Below, piece after piece: positions 1 through 6,069 of a DNA stretch of 7,510 bases. The position numbers and the translations under genes were made by a program. This stretch comes from an uncultured beta proteobacterium (GTDB lineage Bacteria > Pseudomonadota > Gammaproteobacteria > Burkholderiales > Burkholderiaceae_B), in contig CAIYCP010000528.1 of assembly GCA_903924715.1 (NCBI GenBank), forward strand, positions 1 to 7,510, written 5' to 3'. A model generated the notes under the pieces. That model ran no database searches. It saw only the letters and a program-made list of their open reading frames with translations, and was not told the DNA's origin. Numbering within the stretch: position 1 is the stretch's first letter; each line of letters starts with the position of its first letter.

Positions 1-51
1 ATTTCTTACGGCTTTACTGATGTTCATCATTTCGTCACCTTAAAGTCATAA
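1..51 (+). CDS. Possible C-terminal tail of an upstream gene (partial)
   Basis: Reading from base 1, the sequence is open for 16 codons (ISYGFTDVHHFVTLKS) and ends in TAA at 49-51. That leaves 23 nt before the aminotransferase start, a spacing usual within an operon. The second frame is also open for 13 codons (FLTALLMFIISSP) and stops at 41-43, so the true frame is not certain. I prefer the first because it looks like a soluble mixed-composition tail and lies closest to the next gene. No function can be given from so short a piece. Confidence 0.3.
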   Translation: MSYGFTDVHHFVTLKS

Positions 52-63
52 AAAGGAGTTTTC

Positions 64-67
64 GAGG
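64..67 (+). promoter_or_regulatory. Ribosome binding site of the aminotransferase
   Basis: GAGG lies 7 nt before the ATG at 75 and supports that start. A second, stronger-looking AGGAG at 54-58 is 16 nt away, too far for this ATG, and no start codon sits at the right distance behind it. The close SD favours the long N-terminal form of the enzyme. Confidence 0.5.
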
Positions 68-74
68 CAAAACT

Positions 75-1739
75 ATGACTGATCAAATTTTGAATATTCT
101 GCAATACACGGTTGGAGCAGCCGCAAGTCTGTGGCTGTTGTTGCGAATCAAGCAACGTCTGGAGCTCTCGGTGGCCAAGTACCCGTCTTTGGGGGGGCAC
201 CTGCGTTGGGCGAAGCGCATCGCGCGCTGGGTGCCTGGCTATTCGTACTCCGACGATAACTGGTTTAACGCCGATGGCGCGCCGCCAGAGGTCGCGACGC
301 AACGCAGAGTTGCTCTTGAGGCGTTGGGAAATGATTTGCGCACGCGCAGCGCGTTGACTCTGGCCCATACCGCTGCAAGCAAACCGATGATTTCTGATTT
401 GCAGTTCATTAGCAACTATCGGGTGCCTTATCAATTTCGCGAAGTGTTGCAGCGGCATATCCAGTTGGGGAGCTTCTGGGTGAGCAGTGATGGGGTCTGG
501 CTCACTGATATGGATGGCAATCGCTTGATTGATGTGACGGGGTCGTATGGCGTGAACCTGTTTGGTTTGGACTTTTACAAGTCTTGTATCGAAGAAGGCA
601 GTAAGCTGGTGCGCGATCTGGGCCCGGTCTTGGGTTCGTACCACCCCTGCGTACTCGACAATATTCGTCGCTTGTGTGCCATTTCGGGCAAGGACGAAGT
701 TTCGTTTCATATGTCGGGGACTGAGGCCGTGATGCAAGCGGTGCGTTTGGCGCGCTATCAAACTGGTCGTCAAAAAATTGTTCGTTTCACAAGCGCTTAT
801 CATGGTTGGTGGGATGACGTGCAACCTGGCCCAGGCAATCCGATGCCGCCCTCTAAGCACACGTTGACGCTGCGCGAAATGCACGAGAACACGCTGCGGG
901 TGCTTCGCAATCGTCGTGATATCGCCTGCGTGTTGGTGAATCCGATACAAGCCATGCACCCTAACCAGGCTGCACCCACCGATTCGACCTTGGTCGATGG
1001 TGGGCGTCGTGCGCATTACGATCGTGCGGCGTATACCGCGTGGCTCAAAGACTTGCGCCAGGTATGCACTGAGCGCGGCATTATTTTTATTTTGGATGAG
1101 GTCTTTTTGGGCTTCAGACTTGCCCCCGGTGGTGCACAAGAATATTTCGGCCTTGAAGCTGATATGGTCACCTACGGCAAGACGCTGGGCGGCGGGTTGC
1201 CGATTGGCATACTGTGCGGTAAGAAGAATTTGATGACACGCTTCTATGCTGAGCATCCAGCCGATATTTGCTTTGCGCGAGGTACCTTTAATGCTCACCC
1301 TTATGTCATGGGTGCTATGAATGTATTTTTGCACCGACAAGATACCGCAGAGGTTCAAGCACTCTACGCCTCGCTTGAAACAACCTGGAGTACACGCAAG
1401 GATCAGCTGAACGCGCTGCTCAAGCGTGAAGGGCTGCCTTTGCGTGTCGAAGCCATGTCGACTGTGTGGACGGTGTTGTATGACGTTCCAAGCCGCTTTA
1501 ACTGGTTGTTGCAGTTTTACCTGCGTCGTGAAGGGATCGCCCTGAGTTGGGTCGGTACCGGCCGAATGATCTTCAGTCTGAACTTTACAGATGTGGATTT
1601 TGATGATTTCTGCCAACGCTTTGTACGGGCGGCTCATCAGATGGCGATGGGCGCTTGGTGGTGGGCGCCGCAGGGGCAGACAAACAAACAAATTCGACGC
1701 AGTATGTTGTTAGAGATGGTGCAGCAAACTAAGCTGTAA
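75..1739 (+). CDS. Membrane-anchored class III PLP-dependent aminotransferase, glutamate-1-semialdehyde aminomutase-like
   Basis: A 554-residue fold-type I PLP enzyme. Class III landmarks are clear: the cofactor phosphate loop SGTEAVMQAVRLAR (214-227), YHG (242-244), the PLP-nitrogen aspartate in FILDEVFLGFR (D341), GGAQEYFG (352-359), the Schiff-base lysine in YGKTLGGGLPIG (K369), and GTFNAHP (403-409). The region after D341 closely resembles HemL (GSAM). The catalytic core runs from about 105 to 535, the normal length of GSAM. The first 100 residues are extra: a hydrophobic stretch (about 6-23) followed by positive charge (RIKQR) predicts a single N-terminal membrane helix with the enzyme on the cytoplasmic side, then a basic linker. 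That makes a heme-pathway HemL unlikely; transamination of an aldehyde or keto group on a lipid or polyketide-like substrate is my inference. The gene may follow an upstream gene in an operon and ends at a strong hairpin. It contains no TTA, CTA or TCA codon before about codon 540, unlike the nearby glycosyltransferase. Confidence 0.9.
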   Translation: MTDQILNILQYTVGAAASLWLLLRIKQRLELSVAKYPSLGGHLRWAKRIARWVPGYSYSDDNWFNADGAPPEVATQRRVALEALGNDLRTRSALTLAHTAASKPMISDLQFISNYRVPYQFREVLQRHIQLGSFWVSSDGVWLTDMDGNRLIDVTGSYGVNLFGLDFYKSCIEEGSKLVRDLGPVLGSYHPCVLDNIRRLCAISGKDEVSFHMSGTEAVMQAVRLARYQTGRQKIVRFTSAYHGWWDDVQPGPGNPMPPSKHTLTLREMHENTLRVLRNRRDIACVLVNPIQAMHPNQAAPTDSTLVDGGRRAHYDRAAYTAWLKDLRQVCTERGIIFILDEVFLGFRLAPGGAQEYFGLEADMVTYGKTLGGGLPIGILCGKKNLMTRFYAEHPADICFARGTFNAHPYVMGAMNVFLHRQDTAEVQALYASLETTWSTRKDQLNALLKREGLPLRVEAMSTVWTVLYDVPSRFNWLLQFYLRREGIALSWVGTGRMIFSLNFTDVDFDDFCQRFVRAAHQMAMGAWWWAPQGQTNKQIRRSMLLEMVQQTKL

Positions 1740-1756
1740 AAACAAGAAGAGGAGCG

Positions 1757-1804
1757 CAATCAGAGACTTCGAGCGTTTGGTTTAAGCGCCAAAGTCTCTG
1801 ATTG
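1757..1804. terminator. Perfect 13-bp inverted repeat, probable shared terminator
   Basis: CAATCAGAGACTT (1757-1769) is exactly complementary to AAGTCTCTGATTG (1792-1804), with 22 nt between them. A second small pairing inside (TTTGG 1776-1780 with CCAAA 1789-1793) could extend the fold at the cost of two inner pairs of the main stem. The hairpin fills the 73-bp gap between two convergent genes. The T tract is weak on the + side (TTTAGT) and more distant on the - side (TTGTTTTT across 1738-1745), so it could stop transcription from both directions. The stem is richer in A and T than a textbook terminator. Confidence 0.6.
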
Positions 1805-1812
1805 TTTAGTGC

Positions 1813-2421
1813 TTAATGCGACTGAACATGTGGCATGGGATCAATTAACTCACCACGCATTAAATAAAGCGGTGAGCGGCGGTACAGCAAGACATCGTGT
1901 ACGGGATCTGTCAGGATTTTTAACGCCCAGGCAAACGCTGCTTTGAAATTTTCTTTGATACACAGTTGAGCCACTCTGAATAACAAACCAGCAACACCCA
2001 AAAAGAGCCAGGCCATACCGACAATACGCACCGTCGTATCTTCGTAGGCCTCAGGTACAGCCCAGGTAATCAGCGAAGGCTGAATGTAGGCTAGTACAGG
2101 TATCGCGGCCCAAATCGACAGCAACACAATCTTACGATGCAAGTTGTAGCCAACTTTGATTTCTTCTTTGTGTTCATGTGTTGCTTGGTTGACGTGATCG
2201 TATCCCTTCGGTTCAAAAAAGAAATGACCCGATTGACGGGTTGTCATGGCAACTAGCCAGGCAACCAATGAGGCTGCGACTGGATTTATGAATAGCAGCA
2301 CGTAAGACACTAAAAATGACAACGCACTGACTAAGTGCAGACTTTGGTTAATGCGACTGTGGTGATAATAGCGATGATCATCCCAGCGTTGTATTCTTAA
2401 AGTGTTTAGCAATTCTTTCAT
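1813..2421 (-). CDS. Multi-pass membrane protein, Mpo1/DUF962-like
   Basis: A 202-residue protein with about four hydrophobic segments (roughly 30-46, 48-60, 98-114, 133-150). Near the N-terminus is YYHHSRINQSLH (18-29), which matches the H-H-x3-N-x3-H pattern of the Mpo1/YGL010w (DUF962) family; after the second helix comes SGHFFFE (64-70), like that family's conserved GHxxFE. Yeast Mpo1 is an Fe(II) dioxygenase that removes one carbon from 2-hydroxy fatty acids derived from phytosphingosine. The middle is rich in further His, Glu and Lys (THEHKEE 81-87, NLHRK 93-97), possible extra metal ligands. The C-terminus, beyond the usual family length, is not recognised. The start ATG has AAGGGA about 7 nt upstream. 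The gene diverges from the glycosyltransferase and converges on the aminotransferase. Family assignment rests on the two His motifs plus topology; the enzyme activity is inference. Confidence 0.55.
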   Translation of the reverse strand: MKELLNTLRIQRWDDHRYYHHSRINQSLHLVSALSFLVSYVLLFINPVAASLVAWLVAMTTRQSGHFFFEPKGYDHVNQATHEHKEEIKVGYNLHRKIVLLSIWAAIPVLAYIQPSLITWAVPEAYEDTTVRIVGMAWLFLGVAGLLFRVAQLCIKENFKAAFAWALKILTDPVHDVLLYRRSPLYLMRGELIDPMPHVQSH

Positions 2422-2510
2422 CGTGATCCCTTGGGTTGTCTATGTCGCGAATAAGATAGATTATGGGCAAGCCCTAGGAACAGATTATTTCAGATGCATG
2501 GGTTCAAAAG

Positions 2511-2528
2511 ATGAATTTTTGATGACAT
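2511..2528 (-). promoter_or_regulatory. Pho-box-like direct repeat facing the Mpo1-like gene (weak)
   Basis: On the - strand, ATGTCAT, a CAAA spacer and AATTCAT match the E. coli Pho-box half-site CTGTCAT at 6 of 7 and 4 of 7 positions, with the canonical 4-nt AT-rich spacer. No convincing -10 hexamer lies about 10 nt further on. It is a candidate only, given some weight because a better match faces the other way 30 bp off. Confidence 0.2.
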
Positions 2529-2547
2529 TAGTGTTGCAGTTTATTTT
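2519..2547 (+). promoter_or_regulatory. Possible sigma-70 promoter for the glycosyltransferase
   Basis: TTGATG (2519-2524) and TATTTT (2542-2547) are separated by 17 bp. Each hexamer matches 4 of 6 consensus positions. Such matches are common in AT-rich DNA. It competes with the Pho-type arrangement just downstream. Confidence 0.22.
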
Positions 2548-2557
2548 CAATTTCGTG

Positions 2558-2591
2558 TTGTCATCGAACGGTTATATGAATCGATTAAAGT
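2558..2591 (+). promoter_or_regulatory. Candidate Pho box with -10 element before the glycosyltransferase
   Basis: TTGTCAT (2558-2564), a 4-nt spacer CGAA, and CGGTTAT (2569-2575) match the CTGTCAT half-sites of the PhoB box at 6 of 7 and 5 of 7 positions, with the correct 11-bp period. Ten nt later comes TAAAGT (2586-2591), a 4 of 6 match to a -10, the spacing seen in phoA-type promoters, where PhoB replaces a -35. Transcription would begin near 2598, about 24 nt before the ATG. The spacer is less AT-rich than usual. Found by eye, not by a scored matrix. Confidence 0.33.
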
Positions 2592-2621
2592 GTCTTTACA
2601 TCAAAGTGATAAAGAGCTCAG

Positions 2622-3857
2622 ATGACAGAATACGCACCCATTCAAGTCGATCGAATTTATCCCGACAAACCCAGTCTTAGAATAGCGTTAGTGACTGAAA
2701 CCTATCCCCCTGACATCAATGGGGTGGCACACACAGTGTCGAAGATCGTAGAGGGCTTGCGTGCGCGAGGGCACGAACTGATGTTGGTCAGGCCTCGGCA
2801 TCATAGTGATACCGAGGCGGCCACAGATTCACGCTATCAAGAGGTCTTGGTGCGTGGCGCACCGATTCCGATGTACAAGCAATTACGTATGGGTTTGCCG
2901 GCTCAAGGCGCCTTACAAAAACTATGGCTGAAGCAACGACCTGATCTTGTGCATATTGCGACTGAGGGTCCGTTAGGTTGGTCGGCCTCGCGGGCGGCAC
3001 GTAAGCTCAAAATCCCCACCAGTTCAGACTTTAGAACTAACTTTCATGCGTATAGCCAGTTCTATGGTTTTGGTTGGCTGAAGGGCGCGATTGTGGCCTA
3101 TATGCGCAAATTTCATAACGCGACGCACTGTACGATGGTGCCAACACAAGGTTTGATGGCAGAGTTGTCAAAAATTGGCTTTGATCGACTGATGGTTGTG
3201 CCTCGCGGTGTTGATACAGAAAACTTCTCACCTGCTAAGCGAGACGAACAATTGCGACAGAACTGGGGCGCGACCCCACAGACACAAGTCCTCTTATCAG
3301 TCGGACGTTTGGCAGTCGAAAAAAATCTCGATACCGTTGTACGCTGTTTTAAATCCTTGCAAGCTCAGGGCCTACCAGTGCAACTGGTCATCGTTGGCGA
3401 TGGACCTTTGCGTCACGCCCTCGAACGCAGTATCCCTGATGCGATTTTTGCGGGAACGCGCACCGGTCTGGATCTGGCTAAACATTACGCGAGTGCAGAT
3501 TTGTTTATTTTTCCGAGTCTGACCGAGACCTTTGGGAATGTGACGATTGAGGCGATGGCAAGCGGCCTGGCTGTGGTGGCTTACGATCACGCGGCAGCCG
3601 GGCAGCTCATCGAGCATAGGCGCAATGGCATGGTGCTCGCGCCCAACCAAGAGGCGCAGCTGTTCGAGGCCGCCCAGCAAGTCGTTGAAGACCCTACGTT
3701 GCGCGCCCAAATGCGAGTCGCTGCGCGTCAGACTGCGGTCGATCGCGATTGGAGTTCAGTGATTGCGCGCACGGAGAGTATTTTTAGATCCTTGATTGCG
3801 AACGAGGATCCGACTAGCGCCTTAAAAACGACCATGCAGCTAAAGACAAACCTCTGA
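2622..3857 (+). CDS. Family 4 (GT-B) glycosyltransferase
   Basis: A 411-residue retaining GT-B enzyme. The N-terminal Rossmann domain opens with LRIALVTETYPPDINGVA (19-36), the typical start of PimB/SqdX-type GT4 enzymes, followed by TSSDFRTNFHAY (133-144), where the acceptor-side His sits. The donor domain has LLSVGRLAVEKN (224-235), with R229 and K234 expected to bind the nucleotide-sugar phosphates, VIVGDGPLR (257-264), and the E-x7-E motif E302/E310 in LTETFGNVTIEA. No signal peptide or membrane helix is present; such enzymes work at the inner face of the membrane. Relatives transfer mannose, glucose, glucuronate or sulfoquinovose to lipid acceptors; the sugar here cannot be read from sequence. 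A weak AAAGAG stands before the ATG. The first 18 residues precede the conserved fold. The last 18 bp overlap the HAD gene on the other strand. A nearby Pho-box-like site would suit a phosphate-starvation glycolipid synthase, but this is inference. Confidence 0.92.
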   Translation: MTEYAPIQVDRIYPDKPSLRIALVTETYPPDINGVAHTVSKIVEGLRARGHELMLVRPRHHSDTEAATDSRYQEVLVRGAPIPMYKQLRMGLPAQGALQKLWLKQRPDLVHIATEGPLGWSASRAARKLKIPTSSDFRTNFHAYSQFYGFGWLKGAIVAYMRKFHNATHCTMVPTQGLMAELSKIGFDRLMVVPRGVDTENFSPAKRDEQLRQNWGATPQTQVLLSVGRLAVEKNLDTVVRCFKSLQAQGLPVQLVIVGDGPLRHALERSIPDAIFAGTRTGLDLAKHYASADLFIFPSLTETFGNVTIEAMASGLAVVAYDHAAAGQLIEHRRNGMVLAPNQEAQLFEAAQQVVEDPTLRAQMRVAARQTAVDRDWSSVIARTESIFRSLIANEDPTSALKTTMQLKTNL

Positions 3858-4505
3858 GTACTCTGCAAAGCTCGCCGCAATTGGGTACTGCTGCACAGAG
3901 TGATCGCCGTAGCCATTACGGTGAAAAATAAATGGTATGTGGCAGTTGCTTGCACAGAGTGCGTCGACGTGTGTATCGCCGATCAATAGGCACTCGCTGG
4001 CTTCGACTTGTAAGGATTCGATTGTGGTGAGTAAAGGCAATGCGTGCGGTTTAGCATGCGCTGTCGTGTCGCCTCCCGTCACAACTTTAAAATACGAAGA
4101 CAATCCGTGCCGTTCAAGCGCCTGCTTAGCAGAAATCTCGATCTTGTTGGTGCAGACGGCTAAGTGATAGCCGCGCGATATTAATTGATCGAGAAAACTC
4201 AAGACGTTTGGATATAGAAACGAATGGTCGTGCGCTTGCCGAGCATAATGGGTGAGGTAAGCCTGTTGGATATCGTCAGCAGCCACTGCGGGTGCTTGGA
4301 CGAGCGTCATCACTGACGCGAGAATATCAGGCAGTGGCCCATATAAGTTTGGAATTGCTTGTTCGGGGGCCAGTGTCGGAAAACCACAGTCAATCAGTGC
4401 TTGATTAGTGGCTTTGCGAATATCGGGCTCGGTATGCATGAGCGTGCCATCGAGGTCAAAGACGATGGCCGAATAGTTGCTGACAATATCTTTAGCTGCT
4501 TTCAT
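3840..4505 (-). CDS. HAD-superfamily phosphatase, phosphoglycolate phosphatase (Gph)-like
   Basis: A 221-residue HAD hydrolase with all four motifs: I, FDLDGTLMHTEPD, with nucleophile D17 and acid/base D19; II, the Thr in VCTNK (T119); III, K152 in AKPHALPL; IV, IGDTHVD with D177 and D181. A helical C1 cap lies between motifs I and II, as in Gph/PGMB-type enzymes that hydrolyse small phosphomonoesters. It lacks the DWAGT signature of phosphonoacetaldehyde hydrolase, so it is not PhnX. I choose the ATG at 4505, not a possible start 24 codons upstream, because it forms an ATGA overlap (4502-4505) with the stop of the upstream hydrolase gene and because the HAD fold begins only a dozen residues later. 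The overlap implies translational coupling and therefore a joint role: removing phosphate from a monoester made by the upstream enzyme. True substrate unknown. No terminator follows; the end lies inside the convergent glycosyltransferase gene. Confidence 0.9.
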   Translation of the reverse strand: MKAAKDIVSNYSAIVFDLDGTLMHTEPDIRKATNQALIDCGFPTLAPEQAIPNLYGPLPDILASVMTLVQAPAVAADDIQQAYLTHYARQAHDHSFLYPNVLSFLDQLISRGYHLAVCTNKIEISAKQALERHGLSSYFKVVTGGDTTAHAKPHALPLLTTIESLQVEASECLLIGDTHVDALCASNCHIPFIFHRNGYGDHSVQQYPIAASFAEYSEVCL

Positions 4506-6046
4506 AGTCGAGACACTAAGCCCGCTGGAGTTGCCGCATAGCCAGTCAAAGTGCGGTCGGCATGCAAGAGTTTCCAATCGAGCATTTTTTGAGTCATCTT
4601 TAACAATTCGAGGGCGTAGCTTGGATCTTGCGCAACATTGTGAAGCTGTGAGGGATCTGTGGTCAGATCAAAGAATAGTGGCGGCAGCGCTGCAAAATGC
4701 ACATACTTATACTGATCGTTCTGAATCACTGAAAGTGCGCATTGATCCATCGATAGCCCCAAAAAATCTTCGGGTTTTGAATAGTAAATATTTCTGAAAT
4801 CAAATTCATAATGCACTTCAGTGCGCCAGTCAGCTGGCGCGATACCGGTTTGTACAAATGGCAACAACGAGTGGCCGTCGCACGTTCTGGGGATTGGGCG
4901 CTCAAGCCAGTTCAAGATCGTAGGCATCGTGTCAATTGTTTCGGTAAAGTTCCGAACAATATTTCCGCGCGTGGCATCCGCTTCGGGGTTTGGGTCACGC
5001 ACAATCATTGGGATATGAAAACTTTGATCAAAGTAGCCAATTTTTCCCAGCAAATGGTGATCACCTAGTTGCTCGCCATGATCGCTTGTCAGTACGATTA
5101 AAGTGTTATCCCATTGACCCGTCTTTTTTAAATAGTCAAAGACACGTCCGATGTGATGATCGACCTCAGACATCAAGCCATAGTAGGTGGCGCGCATTTG
5201 CCGGACTTCAGCATCTTGCATATCTGCGCCAAGCCCCTGTCCATTTTCAAAAAAGCGACGACGCTCGATTGATTGAAGGTAATACGCCAAGAGTGGATGC
5301 TGGGACGCCTCAAGATCTTTGCTCGCAGCGCGAATCGGTGGTGGACAGTCCTTCGGGTCATACATCTCGTGGTACGGTGCCGCAGCGCTAAAGGGCGGGT
5401 GGGGACGGTAGTAGCCAAGATGCAAGAACCAGGGCTTGTTCTCTGTACCTTGCAGGTATTCGAGCGCACGGTCTGTGAACCAAGTGGTGTCGGATAAATG
5501 TGCAGGAACGATGCTTGGTTTAGCCGTTGCACCAATGTCAGCTTCGGTTGCACCTTGCGGTAACCAGATATCGTTAGGTTTATTGGGTATGGCGAAGCCC
5601 TGCGATGACAACCAGGCAAAGTAGGCCTCTTTATCCAGGCCCCATGAACCGACCGGATGCCAGCCCTCCATATCTGCCCCTAAGACTTTAAAACGCGGGT
5701 CTTCGGCGGCAGTTTCACGGGGATCCGGGGTCGTGGTGGTGTAGCCCACTAAGGCGGGCTGATAGCCGGCTTTGCGTACTTCTTTTGCGATATTGGTGTG
5801 ACGCGCATCCAGCGGAATCGTATTCTGTACCGCGCGATGAGTCATCATATAAAGACCCGTCAGCATCGAGGCACGACCGGGGCCGCACGGGACCGCCTGC
5901 GTGTAATGCTTAGCGAACGTCACGCCTTCGCTGGCTAAGGACTCGATATTTGGGGTTTGAATAACGGAGTGCCCAAGATTTTTGAGCGTGTCACCGCGCC
6001 ACTGGTCGACCACAATCATTAAGACATTTTTTTGTTTAGCTGTCAT
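4502..6046 (-). CDS. pehA: Phosphonate monoester hydrolase / phosphodiesterase (alkaline phosphatase superfamily, formylglycine enzyme)
   Basis: A 514-residue sulfatase-fold hydrolase, the same length as the Burkholderia caryophylli (PehA) and Rhizobium phosphonate monoester hydrolases, and closely similar as I recall those sequences (for example HRAVQNTIPLD, HLGYYRPHPPF, SDHGEQLGDHHLLGKIGY, HFAALPPLFFDL). The site for formylglycine is CGPGR (54-58), the CxPxR motif matured by the aerobic formylglycine-generating enzyme. Other expected active-site residues are present: metal ligands D14, Q15, D322, H323; and R58, N75, Y102, T104, H216 and K335. There is no signal peptide, so it acts in the cytoplasm. 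Characterised relatives split phosphonate monoesters and phosphodiesters and promiscuously act on sulfate esters and phosphate monoesters; the natural substrate is unresolved. It starts 23 nt after the dppC-like stop and overlaps the HAD gene by 4 nt. A clear SD is missing, so translation may be coupled. A plain arylsulfatase is less likely. Confidence 0.93.
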   Translation of the reverse strand: MTAKQKNVLMIVVDQWRGDTLKNLGHSVIQTPNIESLASEGVTFAKHYTQAVPCGPGRASMLTGLYMMTHRAVQNTIPLDARHTNIAKEVRKAGYQPALVGYTTTTPDPRETAAEDPRFKVLGADMEGWHPVGSWGLDKEAYFAWLSSQGFAIPNKPNDIWLPQGATEADIGATAKPSIVPAHLSDTTWFTDRALEYLQGTENKPWFLHLGYYRPHPPFSAAAPYHEMYDPKDCPPPIRAASKDLEASQHPLLAYYLQSIERRRFFENGQGLGADMQDAEVRQMRATYYGLMSEVDHHIGRVFDYLKKTGQWDNTLIVLTSDHGEQLGDHHLLGKIGYFDQSFHIPMIVRDPNPEADATRGNIVRNFTETIDTMPTILNWLERPIPRTCDGHSLLPFVQTGIAPADWRTEVHYEFDFRNIYYSKPEDFLGLSMDQCALSVIQNDQYKYVHFAALPPLFFDLTTDPSQLHNVAQDPSYALELLKMTQKMLDWKLLHADRTLTGYAATPAGLVSRL

Positions 6047-6069
6047 GAGATGAATCCGTAAGAAATAAA

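Larger units (their letters stand above)
2422..2621. promoter_or_regulatory. AT-rich divergent promoter region
   Basis: This 200-bp gap separates two divergent starts and is more AT-rich than the genes on either side. It must hold promoters for both. It contains GGGCAAGCCC (2465-2474), a short near-palindrome, and the candidate elements listed separately. Any open frame running through it also covers the ends of both flanking genes, so I do not call a gene here. Confidence 0.6.

Noticed and set aside
32..49. Weak Pho-box-like repeat (TCGTCAC-N4-AAGTCAT) before the aminotransferase
   Set aside because: Only 9 of 14 consensus positions, inside the probable tail of an upstream gene, and a match this poor is likely by chance.
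1..66. The 11-mer ATTTCTTACGG at 1-11 recurs on the - strand at 6056-6066, just before the pehA start
   Set aside because: Similarity does not extend beyond 11 bases, and one such match somewhere in a window this size is expected by chance.
27..1691. A 554-codon open frame on the - strand covering nearly the whole aminotransferase gene
   Set aside because: It is codon-aligned opposite a clear enzyme gene, has no recognisable domain, and exists because the sense gene lacks TTA, CTA and TCA codons. I treat it as a codon-bias shadow and report only the bias.
2402..2680. A 92-codon + strand open frame across the divergent intergenic region
   Set aside because: It overlaps the start of the Mpo1-like gene and the start of the glycosyltransferase, has no family resemblance, and runs through the promoter region.
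4503..4577. Longer HAD protein starting 24 codons upstream at 4577
   Set aside because: The extra residues lie inside the 3' end of the upstream hydrolase gene and are unlike any HAD N-terminus; the ATGA overlap at 4502-4505 is the better start.
4811..5624. Several short + strand open frames inside the hydrolase gene
   Set aside because: They overlap each other and a strongly conserved gene on the other strand and show no domain or ribosome binding site.
4502..6046. Annotation as an arylsulfatase on the basis of the CxPxR motif
   Set aside because: Length, Y102/T104/K335 context and overall similarity fit the phosphonate monoester hydrolase/phosphodiesterase branch; sulfate ester cleavage is probably only a side activity.
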